The translations under genes and the position numbers were made by a program. The notes beneath the pieces are model-generated. The model worked only from the letters and a program-made list of their open reading frames with translations, was not told where the DNA came from and made no database searches. This document shows, piece by piece, positions 7,096-16,042 of a DNA stretch of 37,351 nucleotides. Numbering within the stretch: the first letter of the stretch is position 1; every line of letters starts with the position of its first letter. This stretch comes from Candidatus Omnitrophota bacterium (GTDB lineage Bacteria > Hinthialibacterota > Hinthialibacteria > Hinthialibacterales > Hinthialibacteraceae), in the NCBI GenBank assembly GCA_003598175.1, contig QZKN01000039.1, positions 1-37,351 on the forward strand. The letters run 5' to 3'.

Positions 7096-10000
7096 GATAG
7101 GGCTTTCCATCACGCGATTCAAAAGAACATACGACAATCGTTCCACCAACCGGATTCTTTCGTATTTCCAACGACGCCCCAATGATCCGGGCGCGATAAT
7201 TCATAATGCGCAATCCCATTCCGGCGCTGTTTTCCGTTTCGTCGGGAATGCCCACTCCGTTATCTTCGATGGTGAGGGTGACTTGATTATCCCGTTTCGC
7301 CAGTTCAATCCGAATCTGGTTCGTATGGCCATGTTTAACGGCATTGTTGAGCGCTTCCTGCGCAATCCGATAGAGGTGCACAGCGGTGGTGTTGTCATCG
7401 ATGTGTACGGATTTTTCGTAGCGAAACAAACACGAGATGCCGAACAAATGTTCACTGTTTGCCGCCAACTCTTCCAGCGAAGGGATCAAGCCATTGGCTT
7501 CCAAATTCACGGGATGAAGCCCTTTGGCGAGAATCCGCGTTTTACTGATGGCCTGATTGATTTGTTTGGTGATTTCCGCGGCATCCGGCGCTTCCGGCAG
7601 TGAACCGGACGCCAATCGTTCTTCCAGCACTTTGCTGTGAATGGCAATACCGGTGAGATTCTGGCACAGATCGTCGTGCAACTCGTCCCCGATCCGCTGC
7701 CGCTCGATTTCACTGATTTTTAAAATCTCTTTTTCCAGCCGTTTCCGTTCGGAAATATCGCGGACGATGGCAAGAACTTCGTCCGCGCCGCTGGTCACGA
7801 TTCGAGCTTCACATTCGCGCTGTCGACCGTTCGATTCCAGATGATATTCAAAAATTTCCGTTTTTCCGGTGCGCAAGGTTTTCTGCAAATGGAACATGAC
7901 TTGCCTAGCCACTTTCGGCGGCAAAACCTCATTCACGTTCTTTCCAATGGCGTTGTGGAGACGAAAAATAGGATGGAAATCTTTTGGCGATTTATAGTCG
8001 AGATAAGTCCCATCCTTGTGAATACGGACAATCAAATCCGGAATGGCGTTCAACAGCGCCCGATTTCTGGCCTCGCTGTCTCTCAACGCATTTTCCGTCA
8101 ATTTGCGTTCGGTTATATCCTGCAATATCCCTAAGGAACCGATGGCAACGCCCTGCTCGTTACGCACTTCCACCGCGGCATTGGCCAGCCAGCGCTTATC
8201 GCCCCAGCGGGTTTCCACCAGAGTATCCGATCTCCAACTGCCGCCGTCCTCATTTCGCGCTCTTTGCACCGCTTCCTCGCGAGACAAACCGGCGGCATTT
8301 CCCATAAGCACCGTCTTTTTAATCATGGAGTTCCACAAGGCGGGGGTAAATTCCTCTTTTGTATAGCCAATCAGGGTTTCGATTCCGTCCCCGACAAATT
8401 CGTACGCATCCGTCAGGTAATTGCGATAATAGGGCACGGCGTCGGCCACTTCGATGGCTTCCCGGTAGAGACGCTCGCTGATTTCGAGGGCTTCCTCCGC
8501 CAGTTTGCGCTCGCTGATCTCATGTTTCAACGTTTGATTGATCCACTCCAGATCAGCGGTTCGCACGCGGACCACGCGTTCAAGTTTGATATTATGAGAA
8601 AACGCCACTCCGATCAAAAAGAGAATCAGGATGGTACTGCAAGTCAAAATCGCAATGAATTCGGTGGTATGATGCCACGGCAACAGCACGGCAAATTCGA
8701 AGGTCGCGGGCGTGGGATCGATATTCCAATTTCGATCCATCGCGCGAACTTGAAAGCGATGCGGCCCGGCCGGCAAACGGGTATAGGAAGCGAATGTGTT
8801 GGAGGTAAAGGGAGACCAGTCCGCCGCATCCAGGCGATAGGAAAAAAGCAGTCGTTCCTGCAAGGTGTATTTCCATTTATCGATGCCCGAATAGATAAGG
8901 CGGACATCCCCGCTGGGAGGCGTCTCTGTCAGGTTGTATTTGTCAGAAATAAAGGTTTCGGGAGCGTCCGGATCCGCTTCCGGATGATAAAGCACGATTC
9001 CTTTCGCGGTTCCCACCCACATTCGTTGTTGGCTGTCTTCGAAGGCGGTGTACACAATTTCGGAGGGCAATCCCTCTTCTTCGCCAAGAGATACCCAGGA
9101 TCCATTCCGGAACCGGTGAAGGCCGATATCCGAGGCCACCCAGATACTTCCATCTCGCGCCGTCATGATCGAACGGACCGAATCGATGTCCGTCAGAATC
9201 ACTTTCCAGAAGGCTCCATCGAATTCGTGGATTTTATTTCTGTCTCCCACCCAGATTTTGCCGCCGGCGATTTCATGAATGAAAATCGCGCCGGCGCCGG
9301 GGTAGCCTTTTGCCGCCTGGTAGGTGGAAGGCTCCATTCGTTTACAGGCGCTGAGCCCGTATAGATCCCCAATCCAAAGATCCTCGTTTTCTGTTTCGCA
9401 CAGATGCCGAATATGAATGAGTTTTTCGTTGTCGTTCAAATTTACATACGATTTAAACTGATGACCGTCATAGATTTCCAGGCGGTAATTCCTCTCGTTT
9501 CTTTCCCGTGTACGCACCCAAACGGTTCCATCCCGGCGAGGAGCGATCATGCGCACATGACGTCCGGCGGGATGCTGAATCAATTCGAAAGACGCGTTTT
9601 TCGGATCGAAGGCAAGCAAATGTCGGGATTTCGTGCAGTTCATGATAAGGCGGCCATCGGGCAAAAAAGAAAAAGCCTCGGTTTCGTAATGATGGGCGTG
9701 TACGCCTTCAGGCAATGAATAAATGGTTCTTGTTTCCTTTTCATAGCGAACCAGCGCATCCTGACTGATAAACCAAATTCTTCCCGCCTGATCTTCCGCG
9801 AATGCATGCACCGTCGTTTGGATATTCGCAACGGCCGATGGCGCTTGCCAGGTGGGAAGCGCATATCGCGCCACGCCCTGCGTCGTGGTCACCCAGAAAG
9901 CGCCGTCGGATTGAATGGCGACATCCCTGATCTCGCCGGCCAGGACGCCTTCCATGAGAACGTCTTTTTTTTTGTCCGATGCCAGTTGTATCAGCGAGTG

Positions 10001-10834
10001 TTCTGTTTGAATCCAGATGCCGCCATCCACTCCCCGCCATCCACGGATCAATTCCCTGTCGCCGTAGAGTGTATTCCACCGGGATCCATCGAAACCGATC
10101 AGCAAGTTTTGCGCATTGCGAAGCGAGTCGGCGACGACCAGCAGTTCCCCCTTTTTTCCTTCGTACGGCTCTCGAAGGTTTTTCACATCCAGTCCTTCGA
10201 TGTCATAATCCACCCATTGCGTCCGGGAAGAGGACGCCTCGGTCATGTACGCTGCTTTCGCGATGCCGTTTCGTCCGGTAATCCACAAACCGCCGTCTTG
10301 CGCGGGGGTGAAATCGATGAACCGTCCGAGTTTTGTTTCTTTGTTGATTTTTAGGATTGTGGTTTGATTAGTCTCGGCGTCGTAGTGCAGGAGACGAGAG
10401 GGAAGAAGAACGAGAACATGATCCGCCAGGGTTGGGAGAAAAGGCGTGTCCAGATTCACATCCTTGATCGGATACTTTCTCCAGTGACCGTCTTTGAATT
10501 GCTGCAGGCCGCCATGATAGATGGACCAGATTTGACCATCCCGACTTTCATAAACCGGCGCCGATGGTTGCGGATTCACGAAGGTATAGGTTCTGTACCC
10601 GTCGAGCCAGCTCATCTTATCGATAATGCCGTGGTTGATCCATATTCTCTGATTTTCGTTTATCGTAATCGAGCGGGAATATGATTCGCTTAAGCCGTCG
10701 GTCACACGCCAAAATCGCCAGGGAAACGATGGATGGCACCAAGAGTAATGAGAAAACAGGTGTATCAGAAAGAAGACGAAACCAAACGGAATCAAACCGT
10801 TTTTCCGGGAGAAGAGAGGATTGCATTTCGTCAT
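7073..10834 (-). CDS. Sensor histidine kinase with periplasmic beta-propeller, Y_Y_Y and two PAS domains
   Basis: A 1253-residue membrane sensor. After an N-terminal hydrophobic segment (FVFFLIHLFSHYSW) come propeller repeats of the Reg_prop type (FWRVTDGLSESYSRSI, RIWINHG, GGLWITGRNGIAKA, GAFWVTTTQGVARY, SIWVASDIGLHRF). A Y_Y_Y domain lies near residues 650-715 (LLFSYRLDAADWSPF through RLPAGPHRFQVRAMD). One membrane segment spans about 725-747. Two PAS domains follow (about 780-915 and 920-1035), then a HisKA_3 domain with phospho-acceptor His1053 in DELHDDLCQN and an HATPase domain (QEALNNAVKHG, EDNGVGIPD, GMGLRIMNYRA). This is the architecture of polysaccharide-breakdown sensors, except that the regulator is a separate NarL-type protein rather than fused. 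AAGGAG precedes the start at 10834. Confidence 0.92.
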   Translation of the reverse strand: MTKCNPLFSRKNGLIPFGFVFFLIHLFSHYSWCHPSFPWRFWRVTDGLSESYSRSITINENQRIWINHGIIDKMSWLDGYRTYTFVNPQPSAPVYESRDGQIWSIYHGGLQQFKDGHWRKYPIKDVNLDTPFLPTLADHVLVLLPSRLLHYDAETNQTTILKINKETKLGRFIDFTPAQDGGLWITGRNGIAKAAYMTEASSSRTQWVDYDIEGLDVKNLREPYEGKKGELLVVADSLRNAQNLLIGFDGSRWNTLYGDRELIRGWRGVDGGIWIQTEHSLIQLASDKKKDVLMEGVLAGEIRDVAIQSDGAFWVTTTQGVARYALPTWQAPSAVANIQTTVHAFAEDQAGRIWFISQDALVRYEKETRTIYSLPEGVHAHHYETEAFSFLPDGRLIMNCTKSRHLLAFDPKNASFELIQHPAGRHVRMIAPRRDGTVWVRTRERNERNYRLEIYDGHQFKSYVNLNDNEKLIHIRHLCETENEDLWIGDLYGLSACKRMEPSTYQAAKGYPGAGAIFIHEIAGGKIWVGDRNKIHEFDGAFWKVILTDIDSVRSIMTARDGSIWVASDIGLHRFRNGSWVSLGEEEGLPSEIVYTAFEDSQQRMWVGTAKGIVLYHPEADPDAPETFISDKYNLTETPPSGDVRLIYSGIDKWKYTLQERLLFSYRLDAADWSPFTSNTFASYTRLPAGPHRFQVRAMDRNWNIDPTPATFEFAVLLPWHHTTEFIAILTCSTILILFLIGVAFSHNIKLERVVRVRTADLEWINQTLKHEISERKLAEEALEISERLYREAIEVADAVPYYRNYLTDAYEFVGDGIETLIGYTKEEFTPALWNSMIKKTVLMGNAAGLSREEAVQRARNEDGGSWRSDTLVETRWGDKRWLANAAVEVRNEQGVAIGSLGILQDITERKLTENALRDSEARNRALLNAIPDLIVRIHKDGTYLDYKSPKDFHPIFRLHNAIGKNVNEVLPPKVARQVMFHLQKTLRTGKTEIFEYHLESNGRQRECEARIVTSGADEVLAIVRDISERKRLEKEILKISEIERQRIGDELHDDLCQNLTGIAIHSKVLEERLASGSLPEAPDAAEITKQINQAISKTRILAKGLHPVNLEANGLIPSLEELAANSEHLFGISCLFRYEKSVHIDDNTTAVHLYRIAQEALNNAVKHGHTNQIRIELAKRDNQVTLTIEDNGVGIPDETENSAGMGLRIMNYRARIIGASLEIRKNPVGGTIVVCSFESRDGKPYHEGTKKG

Positions 10835-10878
10835 GAACGGCTCCTTTTCCGATCCACGGATTTGCCTGGGCGCAGTCT

Positions 10879-10907
10879 ATCATAGCATTCCGCGTAATTG
10901 GGGTGAA
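10879..10907 (-). promoter_or_regulatory. Candidate promoter for the kinase-regulator operon
   Basis: On the minus strand TTCACC (10907-10902) and TATGAT (10884-10879) are spaced by 17 bases and end 45 bases before the kinase start. The -10 box is near consensus and the -35 box matches four of six positions. Confidence 0.45.
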
Positions 10908-10980
10908 TGCGTGATGCGCTCCGATATTTGTATTCAAACGGTCAAAGCCGGTTGATCCCGGCGCAGATTGAAAATACATT

Positions 10981-11026
10981 GTGGTGCGACCTCCGGTCTG
11001 CACACGGGGCAAGTCAATTTGCCTCG
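10981..11026. repeat. Hairpin repeat copy between divergent kinase and glycosidase genes
   Basis: Bases 10981-11003 read GTGGTGCG-ACC-TCC-GGTCTGCAC, a copy of the 30054 repeat arm with one base missing. A second imperfect hairpin, GGCAAGT-CA-ATTTGCC, follows at 11011-11026. Two hairpins side by side match the arrangement at 6281 and 25184. Confidence 0.65.
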
Positions 11027-11057
11027 CCGGTTTTTGAATGAAAGGGGAAATGGGAAC

Positions 11058-13406
11058 ATGAATTATCAATCAGGTATTCTGTCTTTGCTCTTTGTATTGG
11101 CTTGTCTGCCTGGGGATGCCTTGGAGAAGAGCGAGTCTGTTTTGCCGCTTTATTCGGTTGCACTACCGGATTCATCCCGGATTTTGCGATTTCTCAATCA
11201 CGATTCATGTAGTATAAAACTGCGTGAAAATGAGGAGGTATTGACCATTCCAATCGGACGGGATCCCTATGAAGAGACGTCGTGGGATTTTCAGTTTGCG
11301 CGACCGTTTCTGTCAGCCGGGCAAGCGATTGTGCTTGAAATTGAGTTTTATGACGAAGGAGCGGGGATGCTCGACGTGGTAATGTTGAACGACGCTCGTT
11401 TTTACGGTCGATGGCAGGGAGCCAACCGCAAGGCATCGTACACGCGTTTGAATACACGGCGATTTCGCCGCGCTTATTTTCAATTTTCTTTGCCCAATCC
11501 GGACCTATGGGAAGAACCGCACAAGCCGCATTTGAGAATAACAGGTTTGCAGTTTTTAAAAGCGATTTCGGTTCATCCCCAGTTCACGGAAGACGATTGG
11601 CGGCGGGCGAAGGACGCGGTTCCGATTGACGTCGAACCGATGGTTCGTCTGCAACGGCCGATGGATGTCGTTTGCACGGCGGGCGTCGACGTATTGTCGG
11701 ATCACTCTGCGCTGCAATCGTCGCTGGAGGCGCTGCACGAATTGGCGCCGCTGGCAAAAGTGGTGGGATTCAACGCCGTCGAGTCGTATGTGAAATGGAA
11801 TCTGATCGAGCCGGAATTGGGGCGATTCGATTTCCGTTTTTATGACGCGGTCGTGGAGAAACTTCAGCAGTACGATTTACTATGGTTTCCGCTGTTGATT
11901 GTCGGATCGGCCTATGCGTTGCCGGATTGGTTCGCCGCGAGCGAAGAAAATATTGGTTTCGTCTGTCTGGAACATGGCGTCGGCAATCCGATTCAGAGCA
12001 TTTGGAGCCCGTATCATAAAAAACATGTGGTGCGGATTTTACATGCGTTTGGGCGTCACTACGAACCGATGAAGGTTCTGCAGGGCGTGCGGTTGGGACC
12101 GAGCGGGAATTATGGCGAGTCGCAATATCCCGCAGGCGGCAATTGGGGATATAAAGGCGAACCCATGCACATTCACATCGGATTTTGGGCGAACGATCCC
12201 TATGCGCATCTCGATTTTCGACGAACGATGGAGACTGCGTACGGTCGGATTGAAACCTTGAACGAGGCCTGGGATACGAATTATGAATCGTTCGCGGACG
12301 TCAAAACGGTTTTACCGACGCTCTGTTATTCCAAACAACGGCGGCTGGATATGGCGCGCTGGTATACCCGTTCGATGTCGGACTGGTGCGAATGGTGGGC
12401 GTTGGAGGCGCGCAAGGCGATGCCGGATACGCCCATTTATCAATCCGCCGGAGGGTGGGGATTTTTGGACGCGGGAACCGATTACGTCGATCAAACCAAA
12501 TCGATGGTAAAAATCAAAGGCGGAATTCGTTTGACCAACGAAATCGACAGTTTTCAGGAAAATGTGTACGCGACGCGACTGGCGGCGACCGCCGCGAAAC
12601 TGTATGGCGTCGACCTTGGGTACGAACCCGCCAGTTCCCACACCGCGCGCGGCGCGGTCGGGCGTTTGTTCAATACGATTACCACCAACGGGGATCATTT
12701 GTTCACCTATCATTCCAACGTGCTGAGTCGCCAGCTGGCCATCGATAAATGGTTGGCGCATTATCCGCTGTTGGATCTACGGCAGGATTCGGTGATTGAT
12801 GTGGCGGTGTATTATCCGGAAACCATGAATCAGCTGGATGAAGGAACCTTTCGGCATCTTTACGCCTGGGGCTTCAATCCCCGCGCCGCCGAGGTTCGGC
12901 GGCACGTTGACGTCGATTATTTGAATGAAACGCTGATGCGGGATGGTTTTCTGTGTCGGTATAAAGTCCTGATCTTCATTTGGGGCAATATCATCGATCA
13001 GGACGTGTTACAGATCATTGACGATTGGATACGAAACGGCGGCGTTGCTGTCTATCCTTCGTTTCCCCGAGGCAATCTGGAAACGATCGAAGGCGATGCG
13101 TCAATTTTCCGAAAATGGTCGAGCGGCGATACCGGCCAGGGGCGTTTTCATCGTTTTGCCGGGGATATGGAGCCACCGAGTTTGTACGGCGATTATGTGA
13201 ATTCCATCCTGTTGGATCTCCCGAATTTGCATCCGTTGACGCAAAAAGCCTTGCGGATTGAGCATCCGGACAAAGTGTTTTTCAGCGTGCTGCAGGACGG
13301 CCAGATTCTGGCGCTCAATTACGGCGATGAGACGGCCATTGTGCAAATGGAGGATGGCCGTTGGTATGCGGTGGAACCGTATTCCTTTATCCGATTTCTG
13401 GAATGA
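11058..13406 (+). CDS. Secreted GH42-like (clan GH-A) glycoside hydrolase
   Basis: A 782-residue exported protein (signal peptide MNYQSGILSLLFVLACLPGDA). An N-terminal beta-sandwich-like region (about 25-190) precedes a TIM barrel whose opening, GFNAVESYVKWNLIEPELGR then FDFRFYDAVVEKL, is the hallmark of GH42 beta-galactosidases and relatives. Candidate catalytic glutamates are Glu354 in GPSGNYGES (acid/base) and either Glu495 in TNEIDSF or Glu523 in GYEPASS (nucleophile); these are placed by context, not by alignment. A C-terminal glutamine-amidotransferase-like domain with YKVLIFIWGN and GGVAVYPSF follows, as in GH42 trimerisation regions. The start at 11058 excludes an upstream extension translated from repeat sequence. 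The substrate is unknown but probably a beta-linked oligosaccharide. Confidence 0.75.
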   Translation: MNYQSGILSLLFVLACLPGDALEKSESVLPLYSVALPDSSRILRFLNHDSCSIKLRENEEVLTIPIGRDPYEETSWDFQFARPFLSAGQAIVLEIEFYDEGAGMLDVVMLNDARFYGRWQGANRKASYTRLNTRRFRRAYFQFSLPNPDLWEEPHKPHLRITGLQFLKAISVHPQFTEDDWRRAKDAVPIDVEPMVRLQRPMDVVCTAGVDVLSDHSALQSSLEALHELAPLAKVVGFNAVESYVKWNLIEPELGRFDFRFYDAVVEKLQQYDLLWFPLLIVGSAYALPDWFAASEENIGFVCLEHGVGNPIQSIWSPYHKKHVVRILHAFGRHYEPMKVLQGVRLGPSGNYGESQYPAGGNWGYKGEPMHIHIGFWANDPYAHLDFRRTMETAYGRIETLNEAWDTNYESFADVKTVLPTLCYSKQRRLDMARWYTRSMSDWCEWWALEARKAMPDTPIYQSAGGWGFLDAGTDYVDQTKSMVKIKGGIRLTNEIDSFQENVYATRLAATAAKLYGVDLGYEPASSHTARGAVGRLFNTITTNGDHLFTYHSNVLSRQLAIDKWLAHYPLLDLRQDSVIDVAVYYPETMNQLDEGTFRHLYAWGFNPRAAEVRRHVDVDYLNETLMRDGFLCRYKVLIFIWGNIIDQDVLQIIDDWIRNGGVAVYPSFPRGNLETIEGDASIFRKWSSGDTGQGRFHRFAGDMEPPSLYGDYVNSILLDLPNLHPLTQKALRIEHPDKVFFSVLQDGQILALNYGDETAIVQMEDGRWYAVEPYSFIRFLE

Positions 13407-13522
13407 TGGTGGAAAACTGATCGATTTGTGGAATCGCTGAGGGGGAAGACATCGTTTTTGGATGATATTCCCATTATACTGCATTTGTTGCCGGTAATGA
13501 AAAAACAGGAGGATACGATTCC

Positions 13523-14419
13523 ATGTCTAATCGCCGTGATCGACGAGAGTTTTTGAAACAAACGATGAACACAGGATTAGCGGTATTGTTTTCGCAGCGG
13601 GCTATTTCCGCGTCGTCGGAAAAAGAAACGTGGCAGATCGGATGTTTTACCCGTCCGTGGGATCGACATGATTATCGCGTTGCCTTGGACGCCATCGCCG
13701 AAGCCGGATTTAAATATGCCGGTTTGATGACTTGCAATTCGAAGACGAGACTTGTCATTTCGATTGAGACCACGGCGGAGGATGCGCATCAAATCGGGGC
13801 GGAAGTCAAACAACGAGGATTGAAGGTTCCGTCGGTTTATGGCGGCGGCATCCCTGTGCAACAGTCGCAGCAGGCGGGAATCGATGGCTTGCGCACACTG
13901 ATCGACCATTGCGCCGTTGTCGAGTCGCAAACATTGATGATGGGAGGCATCGAGTCGCGTGAATACTATGAATCCTATTATAAGGCGATTGCCGAATGCT
14001 GCGACTACGCGGAAAGTAAGAAAGTGGGGATTATCCTGAAACCGCATGGCGGATTGAACGCCGATGGACCGCAGTGCCGCAAGTCGATTGAGAAAGTGGG
14101 GCACAGGAATTTCACGTTGTGGTACGATCCGGGGAATATTTACTATTATTCGGATGGAGCGCTGAATCCGGTTGACGATGCCATGACGGTCGATGGCCTG
14201 GTTTCCGGGATGTGCATCAAAGATTATTTGGCGCCGAAAAACGTAAATGTGACGCCGGGAAGCGGTCTGGTGAATTTTCCCGCCGTTTTTTCCCGTCTGC
14301 AGGATGGCGGTTTTACGCGGGGACCGTTGGTGATCGAAACGCTTGCGGGAGGCGATTTGCAGGAAACGCTTGCGCAGGCGAAACAGGCGAGGCAATTTGT
14401 CGAGTCGTTGATCGCGTGA
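13523..14419 (+). CDS. TAT-exported xylose-isomerase-like TIM barrel (sugar phosphate isomerase/epimerase family)
   Basis: A 298-residue protein with a twin-arginine signal (NRRDRREFLKQTMNTGLAVLF), then a barrel of the xylose isomerase-like superfamily: IGCFTRPW, ALDAIAEAGFKYAGL, LKVPSVYGGGIP, VESQTLMMGG, VGIILKPHGG, LWYDPGNIYYYSDG and MCIKDYLAPK. Members isomerise or epimerise sugars, or cleave inositol derivatives, using a divalent metal. The Lys-Pro-His and Asp-Pro-Gly-Asn blocks are the usual metal/substrate strands. AGGAGG lies about ten bases before the ATG. It follows the glycosidase by 117 bases on the same strand, so co-expression is likely. The exact reaction cannot be named from sequence. 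Confidence 0.82.
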   Translation: MSNRRDRREFLKQTMNTGLAVLFSQRAISASSEKETWQIGCFTRPWDRHDYRVALDAIAEAGFKYAGLMTCNSKTRLVISIETTAEDAHQIGAEVKQRGLKVPSVYGGGIPVQQSQQAGIDGLRTLIDHCAVVESQTLMMGGIESREYYESYYKAIAECCDYAESKKVGIILKPHGGLNADGPQCRKSIEKVGHRNFTLWYDPGNIYYYSDGALNPVDDAMTVDGLVSGMCIKDYLAPKNVNVTPGSGLVNFPAVFSRLQDGGFTRGPLVIETLAGGDLQETLAQAKQARQFVESLIA

Positions 14420-14431
14420 GAATGATTTACA

Positions 14432-14581
14432 CTATTTTGGCAGCGCAACGCCGCCGTTGCCGGTAGGAATGCACAGCCCGATCGGCTTTAAGCCGCTGTC
14501 TCCGTCCGGACTGTTGGGGTCTGTGACCATGCAAGCATTGAAGCGGGTGATTATGGAGATTCGCTGATTGTCGTTATAACG
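14432..14581 (-). pseudogene. Possible gene remnant downstream of Gfo/Idh gene (unidentified)
   Basis: Directly after the Gfo/Idh stop, in a different minus-strand frame, 49 codons read RYNDNQRISIITRFNACM, VTDPNSPDGDSGLKPIG and LCIPTGNGGVALPK before TAG. The composition is very protein-like and resembles the C-terminal end of a folded domain, but no start or ribosome site is present and the upstream frame runs into the oxidoreductase gene. I do not recognise the family. It may be a 3' fragment left by a deletion, or a chance open frame; 50 codons alone is not strong evidence. Confidence 0.35.
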
Positions 14582-15914
14582 ACCATCCCTCACGGTACGG
14601 CGAACGGAGCAGGCGATTCGCTTTTTCGATATTCTTAAATTTTACGTTGAGGGAATCCCATTCCAATGTTTCCTTATCCAATACGGTTGCGATGACGCCC
14701 AGCAGGGCCAGTTCGGTCAGCGGACCGCCGTAATTGAAATTCGAGCCGGCCGGTTTTCCCTCCTTGCAGGCGCGCACCCAATCCTGTTGATGATCGCCTT
14801 TTACCCGCGGAATGGTTTCCGGTGGTTTTCGATATTCATCCGCGCGCGATTGGGGAAGAATGCGCGGATTGCCGGCGCCGTGTGAGCCGTGCACGATGCA
14901 GCCCTTCTCGCCGATCAAAATCGCTCCCGCGGTCGTATTCCAATCATCCAGCTCGATTTCTTTCATTTGTGGAATATCCATCGGTTTCCCATACGTCCAT
15001 TTCACGGTGACCGGAGGCATTCCCTCGCGAGCGGGGAAATCGTATTGAATCGAGGATTGCAGCGGGAAACGTTCGGGGGAATACTCGCCCTCTCCATTCT
15101 GCGCGGTGATACGGGTCGGCGCATTCAATTTCAACGCCCAGAAAGCCGGATCCAGGATATGGCAAACCCAATCGCCGAGCACGCCGGTTCCGAAATCGAA
15201 CCAGCTGCGCCAACTGCCGGGCGCATAGGAGCGATGATAGGGGCGATAGGCGGCGGGGCCGAGCCATAAATCCCACTCCAACGTTTCCGGAACCGGCGGC
15301 GTTTCGGTCGGCCTGGGTTTGCCGTCGCCGTACGGGCGGGTGTACCATGCCTGCACTTCCTTAACCTCGCCGATTGCGTCATCCCAGATCCACTCGCATA
15401 ACTTACGGATATCGTCGTACGAATGGCCTTGATTGCCGAGTTGCGTTTGCACCTTCGTTTCTTGCGCCGCTTTCATCAGCGCGCGCACTTCGTGAATGGA
15501 ATGGGCGAGCGGTTTTTCCACGTATACGTGTTTTCCCCGCTGGATTGCGTTCATGGCCACGACGGCGTGGGTATGGTCCGGCGTGCTGATGAGGACGGCG
15601 TCGATGTCGTTGTGCTTGTCCAGCATGACGCGGTAATCCTTGTATTTGTTTTGCACTTCATATCGTTCGTAGGATTTTGCCGCGCGATGATCATCCACAT
15701 CGCAGAACGCCGCGTAGTTTTCGGTCGCCATTTTTTTTAAATTCTCTTCCGCGCGGCCGCCGACGCCCACGGCGGCGATGTTCAGTTTGTCGCTCGGCGG
15801 CGTGGAATTCTCGCGACCAAGCACATGCGGGGATGCGATCAGAAACGATGTTGTCGTGAATGCCGCCTGCCTGACGAAATCTCGACGGGTTACGTTTTTC
15901 ATTTTTTCTTTCAT
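14574..15914 (-). CDS. TAT-exported Gfo/Idh/MocA-family oxidoreductase
   Basis: A 446-residue protein with a twin-arginine signal (NVTRRDFVRQAAFTTTSFLIA). A Rossmann NAD(P)-binding domain (KLNIAAVGVGGRAEENLKK) and the family EKP motif in HVYVEKPLAHS follow. The C-terminal catalytic/sheet domain includes TPDHTHAVVAM, GVLGDWVCHILDPAFWALK and the usual ending LRSPYREGWSL. Family members oxidise or reduce sugars and inositols with a tightly bound nucleotide. Exported members are abundant in polysaccharide-degrading bacteria; some relatives act as glycosidases by redox-assisted elimination. The start could also be the ATG at 15902. It is monocistronic by appearance, with its own promoter candidate at 15963-15992. 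Confidence 0.88.
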   Translation of the reverse strand: MKEKMKNVTRRDFVRQAAFTTTSFLIASPHVLGRENSTPPSDKLNIAAVGVGGRAEENLKKMATENYAAFCDVDDHRAAKSYERYEVQNKYKDYRVMLDKHNDIDAVLISTPDHTHAVVAMNAIQRGKHVYVEKPLAHSIHEVRALMKAAQETKVQTQLGNQGHSYDDIRKLCEWIWDDAIGEVKEVQAWYTRPYGDGKPRPTETPPVPETLEWDLWLGPAAYRPYHRSYAPGSWRSWFDFGTGVLGDWVCHILDPAFWALKLNAPTRITAQNGEGEYSPERFPLQSSIQYDFPAREGMPPVTVKWTYGKPMDIPQMKEIELDDWNTTAGAILIGEKGCIVHGSHGAGNPRILPQSRADEYRKPPETIPRVKGDHQQDWVRACKEGKPAGSNFNYGGPLTELALLGVIATVLDKETLEWDSLNVKFKNIEKANRLLRSPYREGWSL

Positions 15915-15962
15915 AACACAAAAATCCTTGGTCAGAGATTGGAAACGTTATTCCGCATGCGT

Positions 15963-15992
15963 ATTGTACTCAAACCGGCGTTGTCGGTCCAA
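15963..15992 (-). promoter_or_regulatory. Candidate promoter for the Gfo/Idh gene
   Basis: On the minus strand TTGGAC (15992-15987) and TACAAT (15968-15963) are separated by 18 bases. The predicted transcript start is about 40 bases before the ATG at 15914. This is a motif match only. Confidence 0.45.
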
Positions 15993-16042
15993 GGGAGCGG
16001 TTGTTGTCGCCATTGGCGGATCGCTCCATTTATCCTACAAAT

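Noticed and set aside
8264..9364. 366-codon plus-strand open frame inside the sensor kinase
   Set aside because: It is antisense to a well-supported multidomain kinase and has no ribosome site or domain.
10968..11057. 30-codon N-terminal extension of the GH42-like protein
   Set aside because: It translates repeat sequence and precedes a proper signal peptide starting at 11058.
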